Source: Marivita hallyeonensis
GTDB taxonomy: Bacteria; Pseudomonadota; Alphaproteobacteria; Rhodobacterales; Rhodobacteraceae
Length of the DNA: 55,690 bases
Reading direction: 5' to 3'
Assembly (NCBI RefSeq): GCF_900129875.1
Contig: NZ_FQXC01000010.1
Coordinates: 1-55,690, forward strand
Position 1 is the first letter of the stretch; each line of letters begins with the position of its first letter. The position numbers and the translations under genes are program-made. Of this stretch, positions 16,580 through 25,157 are shown in pieces. Below the pieces are notes generated by a model. That model made no database searches and was not told the DNA's origin. It saw only the letters and a program-made list of their open reading frames with translations.

Positions 16580-17689
16580 CTAAAGCAGGCCGCGGCCCGC
16601 GAGATTGCGCATCAGGGCGGCTGTGCCAAAGGTCCATTCCGGGCATTCGGTGGACAGTCGCACGGTGTTGCGCAGGGTTCCGAGGTGCGGTTCCTGGATC
16701 TCGACCACGTCGCCGGTGTGGTGGGTGAAGCCCTGTCCCGGTGCGTCGCGGTCCTTGGTGGGGGCGAACATCGTGCCGCAGAAAAGGACGAACCCATCCG
16801 GGTACTGGTGGTGCCGCCCGATAGTCTGCTGCGCCAGATCTGCCGGATCGCGGCTGATCTTCGTCATGGAGGACGTGCCGTCGAGGATAAAGTCATCCTC
16901 TCCGGTCACCGTCATGGTCAGTTCGGCGCGGCGCACGTCGTCGAGCGTGTAGTGATCGTCGAAGACGCGGATGAACGGGCCGATGGCGCAGGAGGCGTTG
17001 TTATCCTTGGCCTTGCCCAAGAGCAGGGCAGAGCGGCCTTCGACGTCGCGCAGGTTGACGTCATTGCCCAACGTTGCGCCGATGATAGTGCCTTGGGAGG
17101 TGATGCAGAGCACCACTTCGGGTTCGGGGTTGTTCCATTTGCTGATCGGGTGCAGACCGACATCCGCGCCGTAGCCTACGGCGCTCATCGGTTGGGATTT
17201 GGTGAAAACCTCGGCGTAGGGGCCGATGCCAACCTCCAGGTATTGCGACCAGAGACCTTCGGCTTGCAGGACCGATTTGACCTTCTCGGCCTCGGCGGAT
17301 CCGGGTTTCAGACCCGACAGGCTGTCGCCGATGTTCTTGCCGACCTTTTGCCGGATCGCGTTGGCGCGTTCGGGGTCGCCATCGGCCTGTTCCTCGATCA
17401 CGCGCTCGACCATGCTGTCGGCGAATGTCACGCCGCAGGCTTTGATGGCGTGCAGGTCAACCGGGGCGAGCAGATGGGGGGTCATGTCAGCGACGCTGCC
17501 GATATCCTCGCCCGGTGCGGTGCGAAGAATATCGGCGGGGCTGTCGCCCTCGCAGAGGTCGCGCATCGTCGGGATAGATTTCGACGTGATGTCGATCACC
17601 CGGTCGCCCCGGACAGTCACGACGCAGGGGCCAATGTTGGGCCGCCAGACGCGACCGGCGAGAAGGGCGTTGGAATCATTGGGCAGCAA
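16580..17689 (-). CDS. FAH-family 2-keto-3-deoxy-D-xylonate dehydratase (XylX-like)
   Basis: A 369-residue fumarylacetoacetase-fold protein. The segments NNPEPEVVL, GNDVNLRD, LLGKAKDNNASCAIGPF and the C-terminal NLAGRGLL match my memory of Caulobacter XylX closely. XylX dehydrates 2-keto-3-deoxy-D-xylonate to 2-oxoglutarate semialdehyde. The start is a TTG with GAGG six bases upstream; it gives an N-terminus LPNDSNALLAGR like that of XylX. The gene overlaps the upstream FAD-oxidase gene by 14 bases. With the IlvD-type dehydratase (26463) and the semialdehyde dehydrogenase (2319) it would complete a Weimberg route from D-xylonate, though the three genes lie on three operons. Confidence 0.85.
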   Translation of the reverse strand: MLPNDSNALLAGRVWRPNIGPCVVTVRGDRVIDITSKSIPTMRDLCEGDSPADILRTAPGEDIGSVADMTPHLLAPVDLHAIKACGVTFADSMVERVIEEQADGDPERANAIRQKVGKNIGDSLSGLKPGSAEAEKVKSVLQAEGLWSQYLEVGIGPYAEVFTKSQPMSAVGYGADVGLHPISKWNNPEPEVVLCITSQGTIIGATLGNDVNLRDVEGRSALLLGKAKDNNASCAIGPFIRVFDDHYTLDDVRRAELTMTVTGEDDFILDGTSSMTKISRDPADLAQQTIGRHHQYPDGFVLFCGTMFAPTKDRDAPGQGFTHHTGDVVEIQEPHLGTLRNTVRLSTECPEWTFGTAALMRNLAGRGLL

Positions 17690-19073
17690 GGGGCACCTCG
17701 TTCGTCGGTGGCAGCATTTTTCCGGGGTTCAGAATGTTTTTCGGGTCGAGCGCCGCCTTGATCGCGCGCATCGGGATCAGGGCATTGCCGTGTTCGGCCT
17801 CCATATGCCGCTGTTTGCCAAGGCCGATGCCGTGTTCACCCGACACCGTGCCGCCAAGGCGCAGGGCGGTCTTGCACAGATCGCTGGTGAATTGCTCGGC
17901 GCGCCGCATCTCGTCGGGATCGTTCGGGTCGACCGACAAACCGGCGTGAAAATTGCCGTCGCCGACATGGCCGACGATGGTGGCCGTCAGCCCGAGTTTC
18001 ACTGCGTCTTCCTGGGACTGGCGCACCGCTTCGGCGAGTTTTGAGATCGGCACGCAAACATCCGTTGGCCAGATATGCTTGCCCTTGCCCAACGCGGCAG
18101 AGGCGTAATGTGCATTGTGGCGCATGGCCCAAAGCGCGTTGCGGTCCTCCGTCGTGTCGGCGGTTTGCCAGCCTTCTGCGCCAAACTCCTGCGCGATCTC
18201 GGCGAAGGCTTTGCGCTGGTCCTCGACGGCGGCGGGGGAGCCGTGAAATTCGAGAAAGAGGTGCGGCAGTTCGGGAAGCCCCGCGTCGGAGTAGCGGTTG
18301 AACCCGCGCACCATCATGTGGTCGAGCAGTTCGATCCGCGCCATCGGGATCCCGCACTGGATTGTGGTGATGACGCAGTTCACCGCGTCCTCGACATCAG
18401 CAAAGCGGCAGGTGGCGGCGGTGATGGCTTCGGGTAGGCCGTGCAGTTTGAGCGTCAGTTCCGTGATGATCCCCAGCGTGCCTTCGGAGCCGATCAGAAG
18501 ATGCGTGAGGTCGTAACCGTTTGACGCCTTGCGCGCGGCGCTGCCGGTGCGGATCACCGTGCCATCGGCCAGCACCGCTTCCAGCGCGAGGATGTTTTCG
18601 CGCATCGTGCCGTAGCGCACGGCGGTGGTGCCGCTGGCGCGGGTGGCTGCCATGCCGCCCATGCTGGCATCGGCGCCGGGATCGACGGGAAAGAACAGGC
18701 CAGTACTGCGCAGGTCTTCGTTCAGCGCCTTGCGGGTGACACCGGGTTGGACGACGCAGTTGAGGTCTTCGGGATGCACCTTGAGCACGCGATTCATGTC
18801 GCGGAAATCGAGGCTTATCCCGCCGGAGGTGGCGAGGTGCTGTCCCTCCAGAGACGACGCCGCGCCATAGGGTGTGATGGGGCAGGCATGTTCCGCGCAG
18901 GTGCGGACGATGGTTTGCACGTCTTCGGTCGATGTCGGGTAGGCGACGGCATCGGGGGGCGTGTTGGGGTAATACGTCTCGTTCTGACCGTGCAGCGTCA
19001 GGTCAGCGGCGGAGGTGCTGATCCGGTCGCCCAGCTGCGCCTTGAGCGCGTCGATGCAAGCCGCGATGCTCAT
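17676..19073 (-). CDS. FAD-linked D-2-hydroxyacid (lactate/glycolate-type) dehydrogenase
   Basis: A 465-residue flavoprotein of the GlcD/D-lactate dehydrogenase (cytochrome) family. The FAD_binding_4 domain covers about residues 38-180, with SLEGQ and GADASMGGMAATRASG. The FAD-oxidase C domain has HVGDGNFHAGL and GEHGIGLGK. It would oxidise a D-2-hydroxy acid such as D-lactate or glycolate and pass electrons to the respiratory chain. The ATG at 19073 overlaps the lysE-family stop by four bases, which fixes the start. If the pathways here release glycolate or lactate, this enzyme could recover it. That role is inferred from context only. Confidence 0.85.
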   Translation of the reverse strand: MSIAACIDALKAQLGDRISTSAADLTLHGQNETYYPNTPPDAVAYPTSTEDVQTIVRTCAEHACPITPYGAASSLEGQHLATSGGISLDFRDMNRVLKVHPEDLNCVVQPGVTRKALNEDLRSTGLFFPVDPGADASMGGMAATRASGTTAVRYGTMRENILALEAVLADGTVIRTGSAARKASNGYDLTHLLIGSEGTLGIITELTLKLHGLPEAITAATCRFADVEDAVNCVITTIQCGIPMARIELLDHMMVRGFNRYSDAGLPELPHLFLEFHGSPAAVEDQRKAFAEIAQEFGAEGWQTADTTEDRNALWAMRHNAHYASAALGKGKHIWPTDVCVPISKLAEAVRQSQEDAVKLGLTATIVGHVGDGNFHAGLSVDPNDPDEMRRAEQFTSDLCKTALRLGGTVSGEHGIGLGKQRHMEAEHGNALIPMRAIKAALDPKNILNPGKMLPPTNEVPLAAQ

Positions 19074-19663
19074 GTTGTTGCCGTCCATGCGGCAAGGCCC
19101 ACGACTGCCAACATGGCCAGCGCCATGCCGATGTTGATGGCGCGTTGGGCGGCGTGGCTGAGGTTCAGCTCGTGCAGCACGGTGCCTGCCCAGAGCCAGG
19201 CAAGATGGATCGGAATCCAGATGGCGTTCATGATGATCACCTTGGTGATGATCTCGAACGTCAGGTTGTCGGGCGCGTAGCTGAACCCCGAGATCAGCGA
19301 GGTGTTGACCACATAGGCTTTGGGATTGATTGCCTGAAGCGCCACGCCGCCAAATACGCCGGGAGGCTGTTTCGCTTCCATGAAGGCGATCTTTGATCCG
19401 GCGAAGGCGATGCGCGCAGCGAGGTAGAGCAGGTAGCCAATGGAGGCGATCAGCAGAAGCGTGCGCAGCCATGGCACCGAGAGAACGACGGCAGCGACAC
19501 CGGTGATGACGGCCAGCAGCACGAGGTTGGTGCCGATGAAGAGGCCCAGCACGTATTTGAGTGAGGGCTTGAACCCGTAAGCCGCGCCGAACCCTGCCGT
19601 GGTCAGCACACCCGGTCCGGGCGTGATGATGAGCAGGATCACGGCAAGAGCGAAGGTTCCCAT
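19070..19663 (-). CDS. LysE/RhtB-family exporter
   Basis: A 197-residue membrane protein with about six hydrophobic segments and the family motif TPGPGVLTTAGFGAAYGFK near the N-terminus. LysE/RhtB proteins export amino acids or similar small metabolites across the inner membrane. It sits between idnD and the FAD oxidase, overlapping each by four bases or fewer. It is thus locked into an acid-sugar operon, and relief of an overflowing intermediate is a reasonable guess. GGAG lies nine bases before the ATG. Confidence 0.85.
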   Translation of the reverse strand: MGTFALAVILLIITPGPGVLTTAGFGAAYGFKPSLKYVLGLFIGTNLVLLAVITGVAAVVLSVPWLRTLLLIASIGYLLYLAARIAFAGSKIAFMEAKQPPGVFGGVALQAINPKAYVVNTSLISGFSYAPDNLTFEIITKVIIMNAIWIPIHLAWLWAGTVLHELNLSHAAQRAINIGMALAMLAVVGLAAWTATT

Positions 19664-20694
19664 CAGGCGAACTCCAACTGCACCTTCATCGCCTGCGTGC
19701 GGTCATTCGCGGTGGCGAAAGCCGTCGCGAACTCGGCCAGCGGGAAGCTGTGCGTGATGAGCGGGGCAAGGTCGATCAGGCCTTTCTGCATGAAAGCAAC
19801 GGCTTGGGCGAATTCCTCGTGGAAGCGGAAGGAGCCTTGGAGCGACAGTTCCTTTGCGGTGATCTGCATCATCGGCAGGGTCATGTCTCCCGAGAGGCCC
19901 AACTGTACCAAAATTGCGCGGGGCCGCAGAGCACTGACCATCGCGCGCAGGGCGGGTTCGGCGCCAGAGCATTCGAGCCCAATATCGACAGAACCTTTTG
20001 CGGCGGAGTATGGGGTCAGGGCTTCGGCGTTTGACATGGTGTTGAGAGCAACATCCGCACCCGCCGCCCTGGCGCGCTCAAGCGCGGTGTCCGAGATATC
20101 GGTCGCGATGATCTCGGCCGCTCCGGCGCGACGGGCGGCGAGGATCACCAGAACGCCGATGGGGCCGCAGCCGGTGACCAGAACACGCTTACCCAGTACG
20201 GTTCCGGCTTGCGTCATGGCGTGCAGGCAGACGGCGAGCGGTTCGGCCATTGCGGCCTCGGCCGGGGTCAGACCATCGGCTTTGACGCATTGGCTGGCTT
20301 CGGCGATCAGGCTTTCGCGAAACGCGCCCTGGATGTGCGGGAAGGGCATGGCCGAGCCGTAGAACCGCATGTTCAGGCACTGGTTCGGCAAGCCGCGCAG
20401 GCATTCCGTGCAAGTGGCGCAGGGGCGTGAGGGAGAGACAGCGACGAGGTCGCCGACGCTTAGTCCTTCGACGTCGGGTCCAACTTCGGACACGTGGCCG
20501 GACACTTCGTGCCCAAGGATCATCGGTTCGCGCAGTTTCACCGTGCCGAACCCGCCGTGGTTGAAGTAATGCAGGTCACTGCCGCAAATGCCGCCGCGCG
20601 CCATTGCAATGCGCACCTGACCCGGGCCAAGCGCTTCGGCCGGAGCATCGCCAAGGCGCAGATCCTTCGGCCCGTGCGCGTAGAGTGCTTGCAT
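19663..20694 (-). CDS. idnD: L-idonate 5-dehydrogenase (zinc alcohol dehydrogenase family)
   Basis: A 343-residue medium-chain dehydrogenase. The catalytic zinc site is in GGICGSDLHYFNHGG (about residues 35-49), with GHEVSGHV next. The structural zinc cysteines are in CATCTECLRGLPNQC (about 93-107), and the coenzyme loop is TGCGPIGV. It would oxidise L-idonate to 5-keto-D-gluconate. The divergent idnO-like gene would reduce that to D-gluconate. GGAGGG lies eight bases before the ATG, and operator 3 is 49 bases upstream. It is the first gene of a six-gene leftward operon. Confidence 0.85.
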   Translation of the reverse strand: MQALYAHGPKDLRLGDAPAEALGPGQVRIAMARGGICGSDLHYFNHGGFGTVKLREPMILGHEVSGHVSEVGPDVEGLSVGDLVAVSPSRPCATCTECLRGLPNQCLNMRFYGSAMPFPHIQGAFRESLIAEASQCVKADGLTPAEAAMAEPLAVCLHAMTQAGTVLGKRVLVTGCGPIGVLVILAARRAGAAEIIATDISDTALERARAAGADVALNTMSNAEALTPYSAAKGSVDIGLECSGAEPALRAMVSALRPRAILVQLGLSGDMTLPMMQITAKELSLQGSFRFHEEFAQAVAFMQKGLIDLAPLITHSFPLAEFATAFATANDRTQAMKVQLEFA

Positions 20695-20742
20695 CAGACG
20701 ACCCTCCCCAGCCTTCCGAAAACGCGGCTTGCGTCGCGCGGC

Positions 20743-20758
20743 AAATGGTATACCATTT
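20743..20758. promoter_or_regulatory. Operator 3: TGGTATACCA palindrome between idnD and the idnO-like gene
   Basis: A 16-base perfect palindrome (AAATGGTATACCATTT), one of the longest copies. It is 49 bases from the idnD start and 68 bases from the divergent SDR start. Confidence 0.87.
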
Positions 20759-20825
20759 TTGCCAAGTAAGAGCGTCGGCAGGGAATTGTCAAACACCCTG
20801 ACACGGCGGTCGACCGGGAGGAGAC

Positions 20826-21584
20826 ATGCCGAATTTCGATCTCACCGGCCGCGTGGCACTTGTCACCGGGTCGTCCAAGGGCATTGGCTTTGCGCTGTCG
20901 CAAGGCTTGGCCGAGGCGGGCGCGCGCATCGTGATGAATGCGCGCGGACTCGACGATCTGGAGACTGCGGCAGAGCGGTTGCGTGGGACTGGTGCCCAGG
21001 TGGACACGCTGCCATTCGACGTCACGGATGCGCAGGCCGCGCGCGACGCGATTGACGGGTACGAGGCGGACGGCCAGATCGATATCCTTATCAACAACGC
21101 CGGGATGCAGCATCGCGGGCCGCTTGAGGAGTTCGAAGTCGATGCTTTCGACAGGCTGATGCGGACCAATGTCAATTCCGTCTTCTACGTCGGACAAGCG
21201 GTTGCGCGGCACATGATCGGGCGGGGGCGGGGCAAGATCATCAACATCGCGTCCGTACAGACCAGTCTCGCCCGCCCCGGCATCGCGCCTTACACGGCGT
21301 CGAAAGGGGCGATTGGAAATCTGACCAAGGGCATGGCGACGGACTGGGCGAAGCATGGGCTGAACTGCAACGCCATTGCGCCGGGCTATTTCGAGACGCC
21401 GCTCAACGCCGCGCTGGTGGCGGATCCGGAGTTCTCGGCGTGGCTTGCCAAGCGCACACCACAGGGGCGGTGGGGCAAGGTCGAGGAACTGCAGGGCGCG
21501 GCGGTATTTCTGGCGTCGGACGCGGCGAGTTTCGTGAATGGGCACACGCTGTTTGTCGATGGTGGCATCACGGCAAGCCTTTGA
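20826..21584 (+). CDS. idnO: Gluconate 5-dehydrogenase-like SDR
   Basis: A 252-residue classical short-chain dehydrogenase. It has the coenzyme loop TGSSKGIG (about residues 15-22), NNAG, a serine in NIASVQ, and the catalytic YTASK with its Lys about four residues after the Tyr. It resembles gluconate 5-dehydrogenase (IdnO/Ga5DH), which reduces 5-ketogluconate with NAD(P)H. The divergent idnD supports this. GGAGG lies upstream of the start. It leads a three-gene rightward operon with a beta-hydroxyacid dehydrogenase and a PhyH-family oxygenase, and shares operator 3 with idnD. Confidence 0.8.
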   Translation: MPNFDLTGRVALVTGSSKGIGFALSQGLAEAGARIVMNARGLDDLETAAERLRGTGAQVDTLPFDVTDAQAARDAIDGYEADGQIDILINNAGMQHRGPLEEFEVDAFDRLMRTNVNSVFYVGQAVARHMIGRGRGKIINIASVQTSLARPGIAPYTASKGAIGNLTKGMATDWAKHGLNCNAIAPGYFETPLNAALVADPEFSAWLAKRTPQGRWGKVEELQGAAVFLASDAASFVNGHTLFVDGGITASL

Positions 21585-21597
21585 GGGGAGAGGGGAT

Positions 21598-22521
21598 ATG
21601 AGCGAGAAACTGACGGTTGGCTTTATCGGTGTGGGCCTGATGGGACACGGGATGGCAAAGAACATCCTGCAAGGCGGTTACCCGCTGGTCATCAAGGGCA
21701 ATCGCAACCGAACACCGGTGGAGAGCCTTGTCGGCATGGGCGCGACCGAGGTGCAGACCGCGCGCGAGATGGCGGAGCTGTGTGATGTGATTCATCTGTG
21801 CCTGTCGAACTCGCCCCAGGTCGAGGCGATCATCCGCGGGCCGGACGGCATTCTGGCGGGCGCCAAAGACGGTTTGATCGTCGTGGACACGACCACCGCT
21901 GATCCAACCTCGACCATGGCGCTGGCCGAGGAGATGGTGGCGCAGGGGGTGCATATGGTCGATGCGCCCTTGGGGCGGACGCCGAAAGAGGCGGAGGCCG
22001 GGACGCTCGATGCGATGGTGGGCGCGTCGGACGAGGCGTTCGCGACCGTCAAGCCGATCATCGAGTGCTGGTCTGGGTCGATCAATCACATCGGCCCGGT
22101 CGGCTCGGGCCACAAGATGAAGCTCATCATGAACTTCATGTCGATGTCGTATGCCAGTGTCTATTCCGAAGCGCTGAGCCTGGCCGTCAAATCGGGCCTG
22201 ACGCCGCAAACGGTGCGCGACGTGATGGGGCCGTCGCGGATGGGCTGCGGGTTCTTCGACACGTTCTTTTCGGCAGCGGTGGGGGGCGATCCCAACGCGC
22301 ATAAATTCGCCATCGCCAACGCGGCGAAGGACGTGCGCTACGTGGCCAACATGGCGATGGCGGCGGGTGTAATGAACCCCATGGGTGCGGCTGTGCGCAA
22401 CTATTTCGATCAGGCCGAGGCGGCGGGGAAAGGTCAGGATTACGTGCCGACCATCGCCAATCACATCGCCGGGCTGAACGGCGTCGATCTTCCGGAGGCG
22501 GTGAAGAAAGGCCAAAGCTGA
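21598..22521 (+). CDS. 3-hydroxyisobutyrate dehydrogenase-family oxidoreductase (paralog 2)
   Basis: A 307-residue beta-hydroxyacid dehydrogenase. It has the N-terminal GVGLMGHGMA loop, the substrate loop DAPLGRTP in place of the usual DAPVSGG, and a lysine-containing GSGHKMKLIMNF helix. The altered substrate loop, shared with the gene at 31445, suggests these two form a subgroup with another substrate than LtnD. The enzyme probably oxidises or reduces a short hydroxy acid. The start at 21598 has GAGGGGAGAGGGG upstream. It lies 13 bases after the SDR gene, and its stop overlaps the next start by one base (TGATG). Confidence 0.8.
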   Translation: MSEKLTVGFIGVGLMGHGMAKNILQGGYPLVIKGNRNRTPVESLVGMGATEVQTAREMAELCDVIHLCLSNSPQVEAIIRGPDGILAGAKDGLIVVDTTTADPTSTMALAEEMVAQGVHMVDAPLGRTPKEAEAGTLDAMVGASDEAFATVKPIIECWSGSINHIGPVGSGHKMKLIMNFMSMSYASVYSEALSLAVKSGLTPQTVRDVMGPSRMGCGFFDTFFSAAVGGDPNAHKFAIANAAKDVRYVANMAMAAGVMNPMGAAVRNYFDQAEAAGKGQDYVPTIANHIAGLNGVDLPEAVKKGQS

Positions 22522-23411
22522 TGCTGAGCGCGGAGCAGAAGCGGTTCTATAATGAAAACGGGTATCTGTTGGTCGAGAACGCGGTTACGGCCGAGCAACT
22601 TGAGCGACTGCGCGAGATCACCTATCGCCTGATCGATGCGTCGCGGGAGGTGACCGAGAGCAACGAGGTCTACGACCTCGACGCCGGTCACTCTGCAGAG
22701 GCCCCGCGCCTGACGCGGATCAAGCTGCCGCACAAGCGCGACCCGTATTTCTGGGATTTGATCCGCGACTCAAAGCTCACCGAGGTGCTGACTGACCTGC
22801 TGGGGCCGCATACCAACCTGTTGACCTCCAAGCTCAACACCAAGGCCCCGGGTGGTGGGCGCGCGGTTGAGTGGCATCAGGACTGGGCGTTCTACCCCGC
22901 GACGAATGACAGCCTTTTGGCCTTCGGTCTGATGCTGGAGGATGTGGACGAGGCCAACGGGCCGCTGATGGTGATCCCGGGCACGCATAAAGGCCCGATT
23001 CTGAGCCACATGGCGAACGGCTATTTCGCCGGGGCGATTGATCCCGACGATCCGCTGTTCGAGCGGGCGAAGGCGGTGACGCTGACCGGCAAGGCCGGCG
23101 ACATGACGGTGCATCATGCGCGCATCCTGCATGGCTCGGCCCCGAACATGAGCGACCGCAACCGGCTCATCCTGTTCTACGAATGCAGCGCGTCGGACGC
23201 GTGGCCGATCCTTGGCGCGTCGAGCTACATCCATTCGCTGGGTCAGCGTGCCTATTGGGACGATGTGCAGGAGCGGCAGATCACAGGTGAGCCGCAGCTT
23301 CAGGCCCGGATGGCAGACGTGCCAGTGGTGATGCCGCTGCCACCTGCGCCCGACACCGGGTCGATTTTCAAGACACAGGAAAGCGCGGGTGCGAAAAGCG
23401 CGTTTGGTTGA
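22521..23411 (+). CDS. Phytanoyl-CoA dioxygenase (PhyH) family protein 1
   Basis: A 296-residue Fe(II)/2-oxoglutarate dioxygenase-fold protein. The iron ligands HxD are in WHQDW (about residues 117-121). The distal His is in HHARILHGSAPN and a 2-oxoglutarate-binding Arg in MSDRNRLILFY. PhyH relatives hydroxylate small molecules. The substrate is unknown. It is the last gene of the operon from 20826 and is read with a one-base overlap to the dehydrogenase gene. A second, different PhyH gene is in the TRAP operon at 34957, so oxygenation may be part of more than one of these routes. Confidence 0.82.
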   Translation: MLSAEQKRFYNENGYLLVENAVTAEQLERLREITYRLIDASREVTESNEVYDLDAGHSAEAPRLTRIKLPHKRDPYFWDLIRDSKLTEVLTDLLGPHTNLLTSKLNTKAPGGGRAVEWHQDWAFYPATNDSLLAFGLMLEDVDEANGPLMVIPGTHKGPILSHMANGYFAGAIDPDDPLFERAKAVTLTGKAGDMTVHHARILHGSAPNMSDRNRLILFYECSASDAWPILGASSYIHSLGQRAYWDDVQERQITGEPQLQARMADVPVVMPLPPAPDTGSIFKTQESAGAKSAFG

Positions 23412-23441
23412 CGGGTCCGCGCGTTCGAAAGCGCGCGTACC

Positions 23442-23789
23442 CTAATCCGAACGGATGCGCTCAAGGATATGTGTCTTGTGATCCTGACCTCCGAAGAACA
23501 CGGCGAGCAGAAAGACTGTTTCTGACGTGTCATCGACGGTGAAATAGAGGATCGCGCGGTTCTTGGTGGTCCAGCGCAGGCCATCCATGACCTCGGGCCA
23601 GAGTGTGCCTTGATGCGGGGTATCACCCAACGCGTCGATGTCGTCCTCGATCCCGAGGAGACGCGTTTCCGCCTGATCGAGCGCGTCTCCGATCTCTGTT
23701 CCCAAGGCAACATAGGCGTCGACCAGAAAATCGAAGATCGCCTCTAGATCGTCCCGCGCTGCGGTCGATCTGAGAACCCTATAGCCCAT
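23442..23789 (-). CDS. ParE/RelE-type toxin
   Basis: A 115-residue basic-start protein with the ParE/RelE layout: YRVLRSTAARDDLEAIFDFLVD at the start and a late beta-strand pair containing RAILYFTVDD and FLLAVFFGGQD. ParE toxins poison DNA gyrase and RelE toxins cleave mRNA. The sequence favours the ParE-like plasmid stabilisation group but does not prove the target. It overlaps the antitoxin gene by 11 bases. It is slightly longer than typical ParE (about 95-105 residues). Confidence 0.82.
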   Translation of the reverse strand: MGYRVLRSTAARDDLEAIFDFLVDAYVALGTEIGDALDQAETRLLGIEDDIDALGDTPHQGTLWPEVMDGLRWTTKNRAILYFTVDDTSETVFLLAVFFGGQDHKTHILERIRSD

Positions 23790-24048
23790 GCGCGCGGCGC
23801 TTGCGGGTGATCATGTCACGGGTCGCAGAGCGCGCTGCGTCTGTTGTTTCGAAACCGCCGTCACGCCGGTCTGCAAAGAAGCTGCGGAGCGCGTTGAGTT
23901 CGGCTTCCTCCAGTTCCGTCTTGGTCTTCAGCAGGTCAAGGCTGTGCTGCACCACGGCGCTGACGCTGGAGAATTTGCCCTCTTCGACAAGGGACCGCGC
24001 GAATGCTTCTTGTTGCTCGGACATGGAAACCGACGCTTTGACGGACAT
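23779..24048 (-). CDS. ParD/CopG-type antitoxin
   Basis: An 89-residue ribbon-helix-helix antitoxin. It begins KASVSMSEQQEAFARSLVEEGKF and continues SSVSAVVQHSLDLL, the classic ParD pattern. The C-terminal acidic and basic tail would wrap the toxin. AGAGG lies eight bases before the ATG. The toxin start overlaps its 3' end, so the pair is co-translated. A perfect palindrome in the promoter is the likely autoregulatory operator. Confidence 0.85.
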   Translation of the reverse strand: MSVKASVSMSEQQEAFARSLVEEGKFSSVSAVVQHSLDLLKTKTELEEAELNALRSFFADRRDGGFETTDAARSATRDMITRKRRAHGL

Positions 24049-24066
24049 GGGAGTACCTCTTCGGAT

Positions 24067-24102
24067 ATGCTACTGAGTAGCATTTAGCCTTGTAGCGGTC
24101 AA
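24067..24102 (-). promoter_or_regulatory. Promoter and operator of the toxin-antitoxin pair
   Basis: A perfect 17-base inverted repeat (ATGCTACT-G-AGTAGCAT, 24067-24083) overlaps the -10 box. On the minus strand, TTGACC at 24102-24097 is separated by 17 bases from TACTCA at 24079-24074. Binding of the antitoxin here would block RNA polymerase. Confidence 0.7.
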
Positions 24103-24104
24103 CG

Positions 24105-24800
24105 TCACATCATCTTGGCACTGCCATCCGCCAGCATCGCCTCAACCGCGGGCATCTCGCAGTATCCGCCCTGCACCTTGGCATCGAGCGACACTTCCAG
24201 CTCTTGAATCGCGGTCAACTGCGCGATGACCGCGTCGATCCGGTCGAAGGGCACCACGACCACGCCGTCATGGTCGGCGACGATAATGTCGCCGGTTTCG
24301 ACATGCCGCCCCGCAAGCGTCGCGCCGAAGCCGACCTTCCCGGGTCCGTTGGAATAGGGCGAGTTCGGGCTGAGCCCCGCGCACCAAGCGGGTAGGCCTG
24401 CGGCAACGATGCCGGGATAGTCGCGCATCTGGCCGTCGGTGACGAACGCCGCGACGCCCTTGTTCTTCATCATGCCGCAGAAACGGTCGCCCGCAGCCGA
24501 GCAGTTTTTGTGCCCATGCACCGCCGCGACGATGATGTCACCCGGTTGCGCAATGTGCAGCGCGCCCATCGTGGCGAGGATTTCGGCGGGGCCATTATCG
24601 GCGACCAATGCCGGGCCGTGAGCGTGCAGCGGCAGGGAGCCATCGGTACAGACCGGCTGGATCGCCATGCCAAGCGCGCCCTGGCCCTCCATCGCGTCGC
24701 ACAGAAACCCGGTTGGGATATTCCTGAACGCGTCGATCTGGGCCTGTTTCGGGCGGCGGATGTCGGATTTGATCTGCAGCTTCGGGGGTTCTTCGATCAT
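24105..24800 (-). CDS. RraA-family protein (4-hydroxy-4-methyl-2-oxoglutarate aldolase-like)
   Basis: A 231-residue RraA-fold protein with GDIIVAAVHGHKNCSAAGDRF and the TDGQMRDYPGI signature (about residues 119-129). Catalytic members cleave 4-hydroxy-2-oxo acids to pyruvate; others are RNase E regulators. In this catabolic setting a divalent-metal aldolase or oxaloacetate decarboxylase activity is more likely than RNase E inhibition. GAGGAGG lies ten bases before the ATG. It follows azlD by 36 bases and is the last gene of the leftward operon that starts near operator 4. Confidence 0.8.
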   Translation of the reverse strand: MIEEPPKLQIKSDIRRPKQAQIDAFRNIPTGFLCDAMEGQGALGMAIQPVCTDGSLPLHAHGPALVADNGPAEILATMGALHIAQPGDIIVAAVHGHKNCSAAGDRFCGMMKNKGVAAFVTDGQMRDYPGIVAAGLPAWCAGLSPNSPYSNGPGKVGFGATLAGRHVETGDIIVADHDGVVVVPFDRIDAVIAQLTAIQELEVSLDAKVQGGYCEMPAVEAMLADGSAKMM

Positions 24801-24836
24801 GGTGTGGGTCCTCCTCGGTTGCCCTAGTGTCGCGGA

Positions 24837-25157
24837 TCACGTCAGAAAGTGAAGCGCATAAAATGTGCCCATCCCGGCGACGATGGCTCCGATGACGGAA
24901 CCTTTCAGCCCGACCAGAAAGGCGGCGCAGGCGGCGAGGATGCGCACGGGGTCGACCTCGCCCCCGGTGGCGTCGGGCCAGAGCACGAGCGGCGTGAAAA
25001 GCGCAGGGAAAACGGCGACCCCGACATAGCGCAGATGCAACAGCGCCCAGTCGGGCAGTTCTTTGCCGCCCAACAGGCCAAGAAACGAGAACCGGATTGC
25101 GAACGTGCCGATGCCCAGCCCGATGGTCAGAAGCCAAAACGTGGTGTCGTCGATCAT
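24837..25157 (-). CDS. azlD: AzlD-family branched-chain amino acid transport subunit
   Basis: A 106-residue membrane protein with about four hydrophobic segments, of the AzlD family. It partners AzlC in export of branched-chain amino acids or related compounds. The ATG at 25157 overlaps the azlC stop by four bases. Its presence in an operon that shares an operator with a sugar-acid dehydratase is unusual. Confidence 0.85.
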   Translation of the reverse strand: MIDDTTFWLLTIGLGIGTFAIRFSFLGLLGGKELPDWALLHLRYVGVAVFPALFTPLVLWPDATGGEVDPVRILAACAAFLVGLKGSVIGAIVAGMGTFYALHFLT

